Assembly: GCA_026413225.1 (NCBI GenBank)
Contig: CM048554.1
Coordinates: forward strand, 74,950,463-75,014,462
DNA length: 64,000 bases
Source: Otis tarda
Taxonomy: Eukaryota > Chordata > Aves > Otidiformes > Otididae
Reading direction: 5' to 3'
Shown: in pieces, positions 27,901-39,900 of the stretch
Layout: every line of letters begins with the position of its first letter
Numbering within the stretch: position 1 is the first letter of the stretch
Notes under the pieces: model-generated
Seen by the model: only the letters and a program-made list of their open reading frames with translations
Told to the model about the DNA's origin: nothing
Databases searched by the model: none
Position numbers and translations under genes: made by a program

Positions 27901-30900
27901 GAGGGAGCAGTGTGGGGAAGTTGTTTTTGTTCTTTCTCATTATCCTGCTTTGGTTTCATTAAAATAATAAATAAATAGTTTTCCCCAAGTTGAGACTGTT
28001 TTGCCTGTAACAGTAACTTCAATGATCTCTCTCTGTCCTTATCTCAAACCTCGAGCTGTTTGTAATAATATCTCTCTCCCATGCCCTCGGAGGGCAGGGA
28101 GAGTGAGCAACAGACTGTGTAGCTTGGTCCTGAGCACGGCTAAACTACAACAGTCAGTAAAAGGGATTTTTTCCTCCCGGCACATACAATTCAAAACAGA
28201 GCTGCCGGCTTCACCTGAGTACCCCCAACATCTCTGACGACAGGCAGTGCCACTTCTGCTTCAGCACATGTGCCTGTTTTGCCCTGTACTGCACCTTGCC
28301 AACACTTGCTGGCTGGCCAGTGTAATCATTTGTAGCATTTTTATTTGTAGCAGTGCTAGCTGGTTTGGCTTCATCTGTCAATGCCTTGAAGGGTCAAGAT
28401 CTGGCATCAGCCCCTATTCTGTTTGGCCAGGTCTTCAGCTAAATGATTTCTTTCTGAATTAGGCAGTACCTCTGTTTAACTTTCACTACGCTTTCTCTTT
28501 CCACTGAAGGACTGCCAGAGGAACACAACAGGACAGCATTGCGAGCAATGTCTGGATGGCTTCATTGGTGATGTTGTCCAAGGAGTGCCCACGTTCTGCC
28601 AACCCTGCCCCTGCCCCCTGCCAGCGCTCGCCAAGTAAGTAAAGGGTCTTCGCTTTGGGCTGCCTTTGGCCCTTTCCAGGGTGGGGTCAGCATCCCTTCG
28701 TGGATGCAGGCAGCAAAGGCTATTGCCCTTACCCTTGCCTTGGGGGAAAATAAGAGGATTACCAGCTGCTCACATTTATAACCACAGGAAGCAGTATCTA
28801 ATTTAGAAGGTGTAAAATATTCTTAAGCACTCATAAAAATTCTTACCCAGAGGGAAGACAAAATATTTAAGCAAATTCAAGTTCACTGTCTTTTACGTAG
28901 GAGAGATTATTCAGCCGTCTGATTACTTTTAAGAAATCCATTCCCAAGGAAGGTTGCATCAGGGATGTATGTGAGACAGACAGACAGTAAGATCAATCCA
29001 TGACCTCTGGAGGGTAAAATCAACCACAAAAAGCATAGCCCAGCAACCTCCTGAGCAAACAGCAGCGGGATCTGTTTAGTACAGCAACAGTTAAAATGAA
29101 AGGGCTGGAGGACACTGTGACAAGTACCATGCCCTTCAGCTGATGCCCAGCTACTTTTGGGTAAGAAACACTGAAGCCTGACAGAAAACCAAGACCAAGC
29201 CAAAGAGCTCCAGCTGTTAGCCACTTTGTGCCTTCAGAAGAAACAAATAACTCCAAACCATGACCAGCTATTAGAAACTCTTACTGGTACATTAGTAATG
29301 CAGATGAATGAAATTATCAGCTGCTTCTTGCTTGAGGTCAGTGCTCTGAGAGAGAGGCATCTATGCAAATCCCAGTATAGTGCACAGAGGAAATGCTAGT
29401 AAATACATGCCAATGGGTTAAAGCTATTTTTTAGCGAAATACCTACTCCACTTGTGGTGTTTCCCATTCCACTTTCAGCAGGGCTTCTCAGCAAAGAGGA
29501 ATTTCCTCACTGTATTTGTTTGTGGATGCTACAGAATTACTCATACAGCCTTAAGGTGGGCTGAGCTGCATTTTGCTCAGCTGCTCAGTGGCACAGGCTC
29601 AAAATGGCAATGGAGCAAAATTGCTCCAGCCAAACTCCCACAGATCACCTCTTGGCTTTCACAGCAAACTGCAGACATGTGAGGAGGACTGTCGGGTAAA
29701 GAACAGCTATTGTTGAAAAACTGCAGCTTTGCCTGGATTAGAGAAAAAATCCTCCAGAGGCAGAAGAAGAATCTAGCTTTGCTCACATACAAAAAGGCTT
29801 AGGAGTGAGTGAGCTCACAGATGAAGCAAACCGCTTCCTTCAGTTTCAGTAGTGGCTGTAATGCCAGAAATAGTAGAAATACAACACTCAGAAGCAGTGC
29901 TTTTTCCTTAGCAAAGGAACGTGATTTTTTTTTAACCTGTTAGGCACACTTTGGTATAAGAAGCAGCTCGCTCAACCACAACCTGGGCTGCACGTGCCTG
30001 AGCCACTACCACACAAGACCCAGTTTCTACTAAGCATGCTCAGACAAGCAAGGTCTAGTCTGTCTACAGTGAGATTTGACAGAGCATGGCTGGATCTGCA
30101 TTCACCCAGCCACCTGCCCAGTCCTACAGCCCACCAGGCTCTGCAGCCATGCCCCCTGACAGCAGGGAGCCAGTTGGCCGGCCAGTCCAGGAGAGGTCAG
30201 TAAGGTGAGACCAGCAGGGACCCAAGCTACAGACTATCTATGCCAGTGCTATGGCAGATGGGCACAGAGGCCAAGGAGAGTTCCCTACTTCAATATGTTC
30301 CTTAGCCCTTCTGCTAAGGACACACACCTCTCCTATTCCAGGCCAGCAGAGATAAGAAAGACCTGAACCTAAAAGGATGGCAGCATGAGATCAGGAAGGG
30401 AGAACAAAAGTTTCAAGGAGCCTGAATGCAGATGCTTCAGCAGTAGCAGCAATATGGGAGTTGAACTTGATGATCTTCATGGGTGCCTTCCATCTCAGAA
30501 TATTCAATATTCTATGATCTGTCCCCCCTTTAAAACTATCTCAATAAAATACCACTTTAATTTTTCAGTTTTCCCTTGGAAAAGTCCTGAAGGCAATAGT
30601 TAAAGGAATATGCAATCCCAATTTTCCTCATACCCCTATTTAAATAACATGTAGAAATTGCCTGTTCAGCTTCTTGCATTAGAGAGATCTGACCACAGCA
30701 ATAGCCTTCAGCTGGGGCTGGAACAGGCAAATAATAACGATTGAGCAACATTCAGCCTTGCATAACTAAATTCAAAGAACAACCATTCTTCCATTTGAAA
30801 AAAAAAAAAAAATTCCTCCATTAATCCTACTCCATTTATACTAAGGCAAAACAGTAACTAACAGAAAGCAGAGAAGCATTAAAAGCCTTAAATAAAGGAC

Positions 30901-33900
30901 AGCCAAAGGGTGTTCTTTTGTACTCTGTTTTACTTTGGAAATAGCCAGCAAATTCATAATAGCTAGACAAAGTGACCAAATTTGTAAACTGACAGACTCA
31001 TCAGATACATATTTTTTTTCTTGGGATTCATCTATGTGTCTCTAGATTTTTCTGGCCAGACCGTCTTCATATCTGCTATCCTGGGAACTTTTGGAATAAC
31101 TTTTGGACATTACACATGACATGTAATGTCATTTCTTTGGAATAAAAAAAAAAAAAAAAAAAGGAGGAGGAAGATTGCTTCACAGTCCAGCAGATGTTAC
31201 TTCTTTTCAAACCTGAGGGAATTTTATTAACTATTTTTCCCTGAAAGATCACAAAAAATACAAAACCTCAGGAAGGCTTTAGTCTTATTCCATAACTTAA
31301 ATTCACAATGTGTTTTTTTCAACTACGTGAAGGAATTAGCCTCTGTAAAAGAAGAGGAAGGCTGCCAAACTGTTATGATTTTCTCTATATGTTCTCAAAA
31401 AAAGCTTTACTGAAGTTCATTTGTGAATTCTATGAGAATAATCTAATTTTATGTTCTCTCTGGTTATATGAAATACTTTGAGACAGCACAGATGCAGACA
31501 CAGATTTATTCGACCCTGGTTGTCCCACCAGCTGAGAAATGCTGGTGGGAACTGAAATTATGCAGGAATTCTTGTTACCTTTCAATGCTGCTTGTTCTTG
31601 GAACAAGCAGTGCGTGGATCATAGTCTTTCCCATCACCTCGAGTCTTTAGGTTTTCTGTGCAAAAGGGATCCATCCTGGCCACAGCTGCCCAGCATTGTA
31701 CGACTCAGGACCTGCGTTTTAGCAACTACGGGCCTGCAGCTGGCAGCTGCTGCCCTGGCTGCACTCCAGTGCCAGCAGGAATTTACTCACACGTATTGCA
31801 AACTAACTGGAAACATCTTTAGGACTGTATGTCTTTTTCCTGCAAATATATTTAAGCCATGTCCATCACTGTTTGAAGTGTGTACAATTTGCACTTTCCA
31901 CATCTATCTCCTTCTGCTCCTTGGGTCTCGTATTTAGTTGTACATTTGTTAAATCCTGACAACATAAGAAAGCAAAGGAATCTATGATTTAGAATCACAG
32001 CACTGAAAATTACAGCCTAAGCTGTTACAGCAATCAGTACCACTACTTGGCACGCTGGTCTCAGAAGAGATGCCATGACTCAGAGAGATGGAAGAACAGC
32101 CTTGGTTACTGTAAATGAAGATCACTGAGTTCAGTTTTCACCACTCAGTACTTCCAGACTGGATTTGAGGAAACTGTAGGCTTTGCATAGGAAACTTCTG
32201 CACCCATTCCAGAAGTGCTCACCATGTTGTCTTTCATAACCAATATTCTACCTCTTAGAAAAAAAAAAAAGACAGGAAGCAATTAGGTTCACATGACACA
32301 GACTTAGGATAAGTCCTTTATTTAAAATGTGTATATCAAAACCTGCAGGTGTGTCTGATCTACACTGCAAGACAGGAACTTACATGTATCTCTATTTATA
32401 TAGCTCCATAGTGCTATACACTAATTAGTGCTTTCTACACTAATTTAAAAAAGACTAAAAAAGAGTATAATGTGAATAACATACAGAGCTTAAGAATATC
32501 TACTCAGCAATAAGTAGAGCTCACACTGACAGCAAATGTCTGTAATATAATAACGAAATACTCCTAAGTGTTTGCCATTGCCTGCTATTCTAACTCTTCA
32601 TTCTGATGAAATTCCAGCTTTGCAGTCTCATGTTACAGAAAAGGTGGAAGCGTGCGCTGTGTCTGTAAGGAAAACTATGCAGGACCCAATTGTGAAAGGT
32701 AAGAAACTAATGGAAGGACTTACTGGTCAACAATACTGAAGTTCAGAAGTCTTTGAGGGAATCTTCCCATATAGGGGAGAAATCTTGTGCATCTGTTTTC
32801 ACCAGGTTGAATCATGTCTGTTAAAGGATCTCATTCAGTTCCTACTAAAAACCATAAGAACTTGCTGTGGAGACATGTCAGGGTAAGACAGACATGTACA
32901 TCTGATGTATTTTAATCAAGTTCTTGCACTTTGTGTACCTTCATGTGGTGATCTTCCTAAATGGAATACAAGTTGTGAATCAAAATACAATATACGAATC
33001 AGAAACAGCAGCTGAAGTGAAAAATAACCATCATATAGATGCCTCCTGTAATTCATCACTCTAAAACATATAGTAGGCTTCTACCAAATAAATTTTTCAA
33101 AAGCAAAAGAGAAAATGCATCATCTAGTCAAATTCTTAATGAGCAGATACAGCTTTTTTAGTTAAATTTTAAGTGTACTTCAGAGATGTAATTCAATAAA
33201 GTCAAGCAAACAACCATAGGCCAGTGTTGCTTTTCAACTTTCCTTTAAGCCTATAAACAATTTCCAGTAAATATCTTCTAAATAAGAAATAAATGGAGCT
33301 ATACAGCAGAAACATACCTTACTCTCCTATGTCGTAAAGGGCCATTTTACTGGCCTTGAATAAACATGGATGATGTTTCAATGAATTTCAGAGGCCTGAT
33401 TATAATTCAAAAATTCTCCTTGATTAGCTAACAAATTGAAACAGCTCTAACACAAAGACTGAGGGGTATAGGATGGCTTGGACACTGGTTTCCTGGACAC
33501 TTCATTTTGTTTTTGTTTGAAGTCCCTGAAGTATTTAAGGCTTCAGTCCACTGTCATTAATGGACAAGTCTTGAATTCGAGTTAAACTTAACATAACTAT
33601 CAGAGAAGGGAGAAAGGGGATGCTTAAGATGCAAAAAGAAATCAATGTGAAGAAGGTAAGATGATAAAAAGAGTGAAGGCTTTTGCTCTTACAGATGATG
33701 CAAACACATCAGCACATTACCTCTGCATCACTAACGCGGTGACAGCAATAGTGAAAGCCCTTTAGACAGATGGCACAAAAATAAAAAAAAACCCACCCTT
33801 GTTTCCAGGCCTATGGCTGTATTCTTTTGTTCTCCTGAAATGTCAGATTTATACACAAAGGATAATGCAGACAATTAAAAGGTCAATGAGGTTTCCTAAT

Positions 33901-36900
33901 GGTTATTAAAATGTCAGCCTTGACTATAAGCAATTCAAATCCTATGAAATGAGTAGCAGATGCACGGTAACAGCAGAAAACAGCATCAGCTTTGTTTTCT
34001 AACAGCCACTATCCAGCCTGACACAGTGCATCTGTCTCAAGGAAGGCAAAACTGCATAGATGGGTTAGGAAAAGCCTCAGAAAAAAAAATCAGCCTGTCC
34101 TGGTCACAATGTTAAGTCCTTGACTAACTGCTGGGGTAAGTGGCAAACAGTGGTAAATGGGACTTTCCTCCTAGCAGGCTCCTGGTCCTACTTCAATTTG
34201 TGTCAGAAATGACAAAAAAGCATTTTGAAGACTAATGAGAAATGTATTGCTTGTCCTTGTCCACTTGCTAAAGAGCAAGTCCCTGCCTTGCACACACTGC
34301 TGCTGGGCACTGCTACCACTCCTTACTCCCACTGGCAGCTATTATGGGGTAGACATGCCGGCAGGAGGGCTGGGGGATCCTGAAGAAGAGAAGGCGTTAC
34401 CCCTGTCATTCTTAGCAGCGCAAATATAGCTTGTGTCCCCACAGAGAGGAAAGCTATGTCCTGCTCACCGCCCTCCCTCCCAGCTCTCTGCAGCAGTCGC
34501 TGATGGGCGCCACAGGGCAGCGAGCTGCAGGACACCTCTCCATAGGCAGCCCGTGGGATCTCTAGAGCGGCACACTGGGAAGCAAACTGCTCCATTTCCT
34601 CTGGCATTAGTGTAGGAGGTTTTCTTGTGCTGCTCCAGGGGCTTGGCACAAGCCTACCCAGTTTATGTTTGCCAGCAAATGGTGTTGTGAAATCACAGAG
34701 ACCTTTCCTAGGAACTGGGAAAACCAGCTTCCCAATTTGAAACTTAGGAATGAATCATTTTGCTCCTGGACTCCAGCAATAAGGCATTAAGGCAGTAGTG
34801 GATGAAATCCTGGTTTTGTTAATGCCCAAATGTTAAAAAAGATAACTGAAGAAATGATACTTTAGTGTCCAAAGTGAATAGAGGATAAAGGTTCTTTTGG
34901 GACTGCCAGGGAATAGGAAGTTAATTTCCTACTCACTAGTAATTACAGGAGGCAAACATGGCTGTAAAATAAAACAAAGATAACTTGGCAGCTTTATTAT
35001 GGGAGAGAAAACATTCTTGGCGAGCAACAAAGACCCATTTGTTGATACAATGGAGGAAAAGACATTTCCACAGGCTTCTACTTTTTCAGACCATAAAGTG
35101 CAGAGATGAAGTAGTATGTTTCCATCCAGCAGCCTCTGCTCTTCTCATGTGCTACCAACAGTTCAAAGGAAGCCAAGAACAGTCCAGCCCTATGAGATGC
35201 ACTGAGTGGCAATGGGAAAGGGAAAGTGAAGGTGACATATTTACTTTTAGCTCTAAAATTTTCTATTTGTTTTAGACAGCTACTCCAGATGAAGAGATAT
35301 AGCTAATAAAAGTGAGTCAGATGGTCATAAAAAGCCACACTTAAAAAATATATCTGTGAGGACGTGAGGAACTATCCACTACATTTCCGGCAAGTGAACT
35401 GAATGGTATATTTCAGAAAAGGGGAAAAAAAAATCACCCGCCCTGATGAGAGGGCAGATGTGGGCCTGGTGGGAACAGTATGCACTCTTCAGTAGATGCT
35501 GACTGAAAGCCAGAGCTGGATAGCTGTGAACAAAATGCTGGTCTCGCCCCAGCACTGCTCAGTGACTTCTGTGACTTGGTGGCCACATTAGACAGTCAAC
35601 CATTTGGAAAATACCTAACTACAAAACATTAAAAAGAAAGTCTGCAAGATTTTGGGAGCTCAGAATAAAGGATTTTTTTTTTTTAAACCCATAGTGGTTT
35701 TTTTTCTTGTTCAAATTTCATAAAAAAAAAAAGTTTGAAATTTGGGAAAATACTACAATCTCAGATTGGCTGAAATATTAGAAAATTATAGCAAGACTTG
35801 TGGCATGACTAAATAGTAGCATTCGCCATTGCTATGTGCTTTAACTCTCATGGAAATGGGGAGTCACTCCACCAAAATCAGCTAAATCGCACTCATTATG
35901 CTCCATGTCGCATTCACAGTTCTTCGAGGGGTGCACAGAACTCCAGGTCATACTCTTATTCTCTACATCTGGGTCACCCAAGTGATAAGATCTGCACCAA
36001 AGATTCTGGCAGTGCTCAAAGAGACAAACAGAGTCTTTGTCATTAGCAAAAGAAGTATTTGAGGCAGCCAAGTGTTTTCTATTAAGATGCTTAAAATTTT
36101 ATGTGTTTTTACTGTGGGGGTTCAGGACTGGAACACGAACAAAGCAGCGATGAGGAAATTGCTTTATTTAAAAAAAAAAATCAGCAAATGTAGGAACAGA
36201 TCAAAACTGGAAGCTCTTATCAGATCTCCTGTATTTTCATCGTTCAGACATAGAAAAACTTGGATTTGACTATGTTCTGATTTTAGGAGACAACAGACTC
36301 TGCTCAGGTCCCCAGCCAGAAACCTGGGAAAATTAAACTAAACTGCCTGAGAGCTCAACGCCCTCACCCACAAACAGCAGAACAAACAGGATCTTAAAAC
36401 AGGGAGAAAAGACAAGGACAACAGGGTAATAAAACAGGATGAAATACAATAACTACTCCTTACGTAAATCACTGCAGCAACTATTCAAACCTCCAATTTC
36501 TTCAGTAAAGAACTGCTGCATCAGCCAGTTATCCCCCTCCCCACAGTAATTCTCAGTCCCAGTTTGGGGGCACGAGTCCTTGATCTCTGTGCCCCAGGCA
36601 TGGACCCTCCTGCCAACCTGCAGTGACACCATGAGCGGTGCGGGCTGCCTCTTGTCCTGCCAGCTGCCCCCTCCAGTCCATCAGCTGCTGCTCCATGCTG
36701 TTCCAGCCACCAGCTCCTCCAGCAATGCCCTTGCTCAAGGATTTGCTCCTGTGAGCTGCTCCATGCTCATTCCAGTACCAGCTCTGTTTGCCTCGATGGT
36801 CGTTTTGCAAAGGTTCCTCTAGCTCATAGGATTAAGCACACTCCCTGCTACCAGCAGAAACTCCTTTAACTGAATCCTCTCCTTTCTTTCCAAATGATGA

Positions 36901-39900
36901 CACCAAATCTATTGCCTCTTGTATTAGCTTAGGGTCGCTGGTCACACAGGAACATTATGTATCGCTGGTTTGTCTAGACTTTGAAAAACCACTACAGTTT
37001 CAACATGTCTTCCATTTTAAGATGTCGTAAGTTTTCCACAGAAATGCTTCCCAAATGTGACAAGACATGAAAAGCAATTTGGGCCCATTTTGAGCATCCC
37101 CTGGAGAGCTTGTTACCTGCATCCCTCTCACCCTTTGCAAACAGAGGAATCCTCCCCTCCTGGGCTGGTGGCTGCTCTCTGCCTTTTGCCCTCAGCCAGC
37201 AGGCCAACACTGAACAAATTTGAAAAATGGAGTAGTGCCTGTTCAGTTTTGCAAAAAACAGAAACCATCTCAATGCTGCATTACAGAGTTATTTATATAA
37301 ACCATTTCTAGTCAATACTTTGTTAAATGCACTATAATGAAAATAAGGTCTGAACTTCCTCTGAGTTTCAGCGTCATGAAATGCAGTCTCTTACCCCCGT
37401 TTCCTATATAACACAATATAGCTGGTGAGATCCAAAGCTGAAAGAGACCAAAACAAACACTAGAACTACCTCTCTGCCAAGGTCATTCTGTCATAGCTTT
37501 GAAACAATGAGGAACAAATCATTTTACTGCTAACAACACACACAAAAAATAACACAGACTGGTGTGATTGAGATACCAGGAGTGTTCAAGAAGGAAAGAA
37601 TACTTAACTGTGCAGATTGAGATTAGACCGCAAAACAGCCTCTGCAGGAATACAGCCCCTAATTTGCCTTCTGTCCGTTAGTAGCTGCAGACTGTCATCA
37701 ATTCTTCGTGACATAAATAAGGTCAGATTAAAAATGATGCCACAGATGGGAATGTCAATGCTTATCATCCCTGGGCTTGCTCTTCCTTTCAGGTGTGCCC
37801 CTGGTTACTATGGGAACCCTTTGCTAATTGGAAGCACTTGTAAAAAATGCGACTGCAGTGGCAACTCAGACCCAAACCTAATTTTTGAAGACTGTGATGA
37901 AGTGACTGGCCAGTGCCGCAACTGCCTGCGCAACACCACCGGGTTCAAGTGCGAACGATGTGCTCCGGGTTACTATGGGGATGCCATATTTGCTAAAAAC
38001 TGTACAGGTATTGTCTATAGTTTAGTATAGCAGAGTCGAGCAAAACACAGCACAATATGGTCTACGGATGCTCTCCTAGAGATCCAAGATGCCTGAATCA
38101 GTCATCAGACACTTGTGGCCTTAGGAGGCAGGGGGTGCTCCTGGCCACCTACCTGGTGGGACAATTTGGATACCTGTTCAGTTGAATTATCCCAGGCACT
38201 AGCCCTCTTTCCATTGCCCATGAGGAAGTCTCAGACTCCAGACTCCAACATCTCAAATGTCTGGGCATGTTGAATATAGGCACTGTTGTGTCCTGCATCT
38301 TGTGTTAAATGAGGGTCTCTATGCTTTCCCTGGGCGGAGACTGCACCTTTGTGTTTGTTCACTCCACATGCTGCCCAGCATGCTGCTCAAACTGATGGCA
38401 CTTAAAGATTTGAAAGCAGTTTTTATAGGAACAGCATCATGCTTCCTCTCCTGACCCAATTCCCTCTCATTTTCTGCTAGTTTTCATACTGATAATGTAT
38501 TCTGTATTTCCCACGCATCTGTGTAATCTTGCCAGTTACTGTATTTCTACACCAGAGATGACTGTCCATCCAGGGTCTGGTAAAGGGCTACTCAGAGGAT
38601 CTTACCAAAACATACCTCCACAGAGGGATCACAGAGTTTTATGTCCTCTAACATAATTATTCTCCTAATTTATATGCAGTTGGATCCAAATAGGACTTTG
38701 GGCTCATGCCTTTTGTCCTTGCTTTGGCTCTTGGAGGAGAGATTACATCCTCTTTCAAAGCACCGAGAAATACCCACAGGCGAAATACAGGCGCTCAGAG
38801 CAAGGACCTTGGGAGTCCCTCCCAAACCCTTTAACAGGGTCCTTCCCTCAAGGACCAGAATGCAAATGGGGTAGATAGATCACTCAGCTGACTTGAAGGT
38901 AATACACAGCCAAACCACACACCTAACCCAGACCTCTTAAGTGCTCCTAGGTCTCCAGGTACAGGGCTACAAGCCATGGGGCCTTAGCAATGTCTTGATC
39001 AATCTACGTCCTTCTTGCAACTCACTGTACACATGGACTTTGCTTTTTACTAGCCTGCTATGAAGTGCTAAGGTTTGTCTTGAGATCTGCAGAATGGAGG
39101 CTGTGAGGATGCTCTGTTCTCAAGTGCCCTTTGTGCCTTCATTTGTAGGGGACCACATATGATGCTGTCATAGTTTAGCCCCACTCAGGACCAAACTACA
39201 CACTCTTCCACTCACTCCCCTTCCATCCTCCAGTGGGACAGAGAGGAGAATTGGTAAACAAAAGGCAGCAAAACTTGTGGATTGAGATAAAACAAAAAAT
39301 AAATTTAAGAGAGATAACAGAAGAAAAAAAAAATACAGAGATGGAAGACAAATACAGTACAATAGCTCACAGCAAATCCCAATGCTCAGCTTCCTCCCAA
39401 GTAGTAGGAAGCTTCCCCTTAGCACCCTCCTCACTTATATACTGAGCATGATGGCACATGGGATGGAAGAGCCCTTTGGCTAATTTCTATAAAGGTACCC
39501 CAGCTGTTGGCTAATTAGTAAACTATCCCAGCTGGGTGCCCCAGCCATAGGGGCCACCAGGTCCAGTTTTCCTCCCAGCTCAGGTGAATGTTAACTCCAT
39601 GCTAGCCAGAACCAGGACAGATGCCACCAGTGGTCCCTTCTGTTTTGTTACGGTAACAGCTAGAAGTTGAGCATCCATCTCCAGGATCTAATTCACATCA
39701 CTAAGTCACGTGCTTAAAATACATTTATGCTGAATGGGGAGAGATGATGCCCACACACAGTATTCCCAAAAGCCAATCCCAGATATCCAAACCATGCAAA
39801 AAGACAGGAGCTGTAGGGAATAGCATGCCCCAAAACTCACCTCCTGCTTGGATTTGGGCACCCTAGACGTGCCTGAAATTCAGTATCTCTATGATTTTGA

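Larger units (their letters stand above)
18979..28509 (+). other. LAMA4: LAMA4 intron w1/w2
   Basis: This 9.5-kb intron contains an AAAT/GATA microsatellite near 22.5 kb, a 31-bp tandem duplication at 25852-25913 and the plus-strand LTR that ends at 28152. No other coding or RNA feature is supported. Confidence 0.85.
28635..32617 (+). other. LAMA4: LAMA4 intron w2/w3
   Basis: This 4.0-kb intron contains a CR1 tail fragment near 30455-30520 and a 19-nt A run at 31144-31162. Nothing else is recognised. Confidence 0.85.

Noticed and set aside
31539-31937. 132-codon plus-strand frame between w2 and w3
   Set aside because: It does not fit the laminin phase chain, and the w2 to w3 joining is complete without it.
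34323-34649. 108-codon minus-strand frame in a G+C-richer patch
   Set aside because: I considered a processed pseudogene, but there is no recognisable protein, poly(A) tail or flanking repeat.
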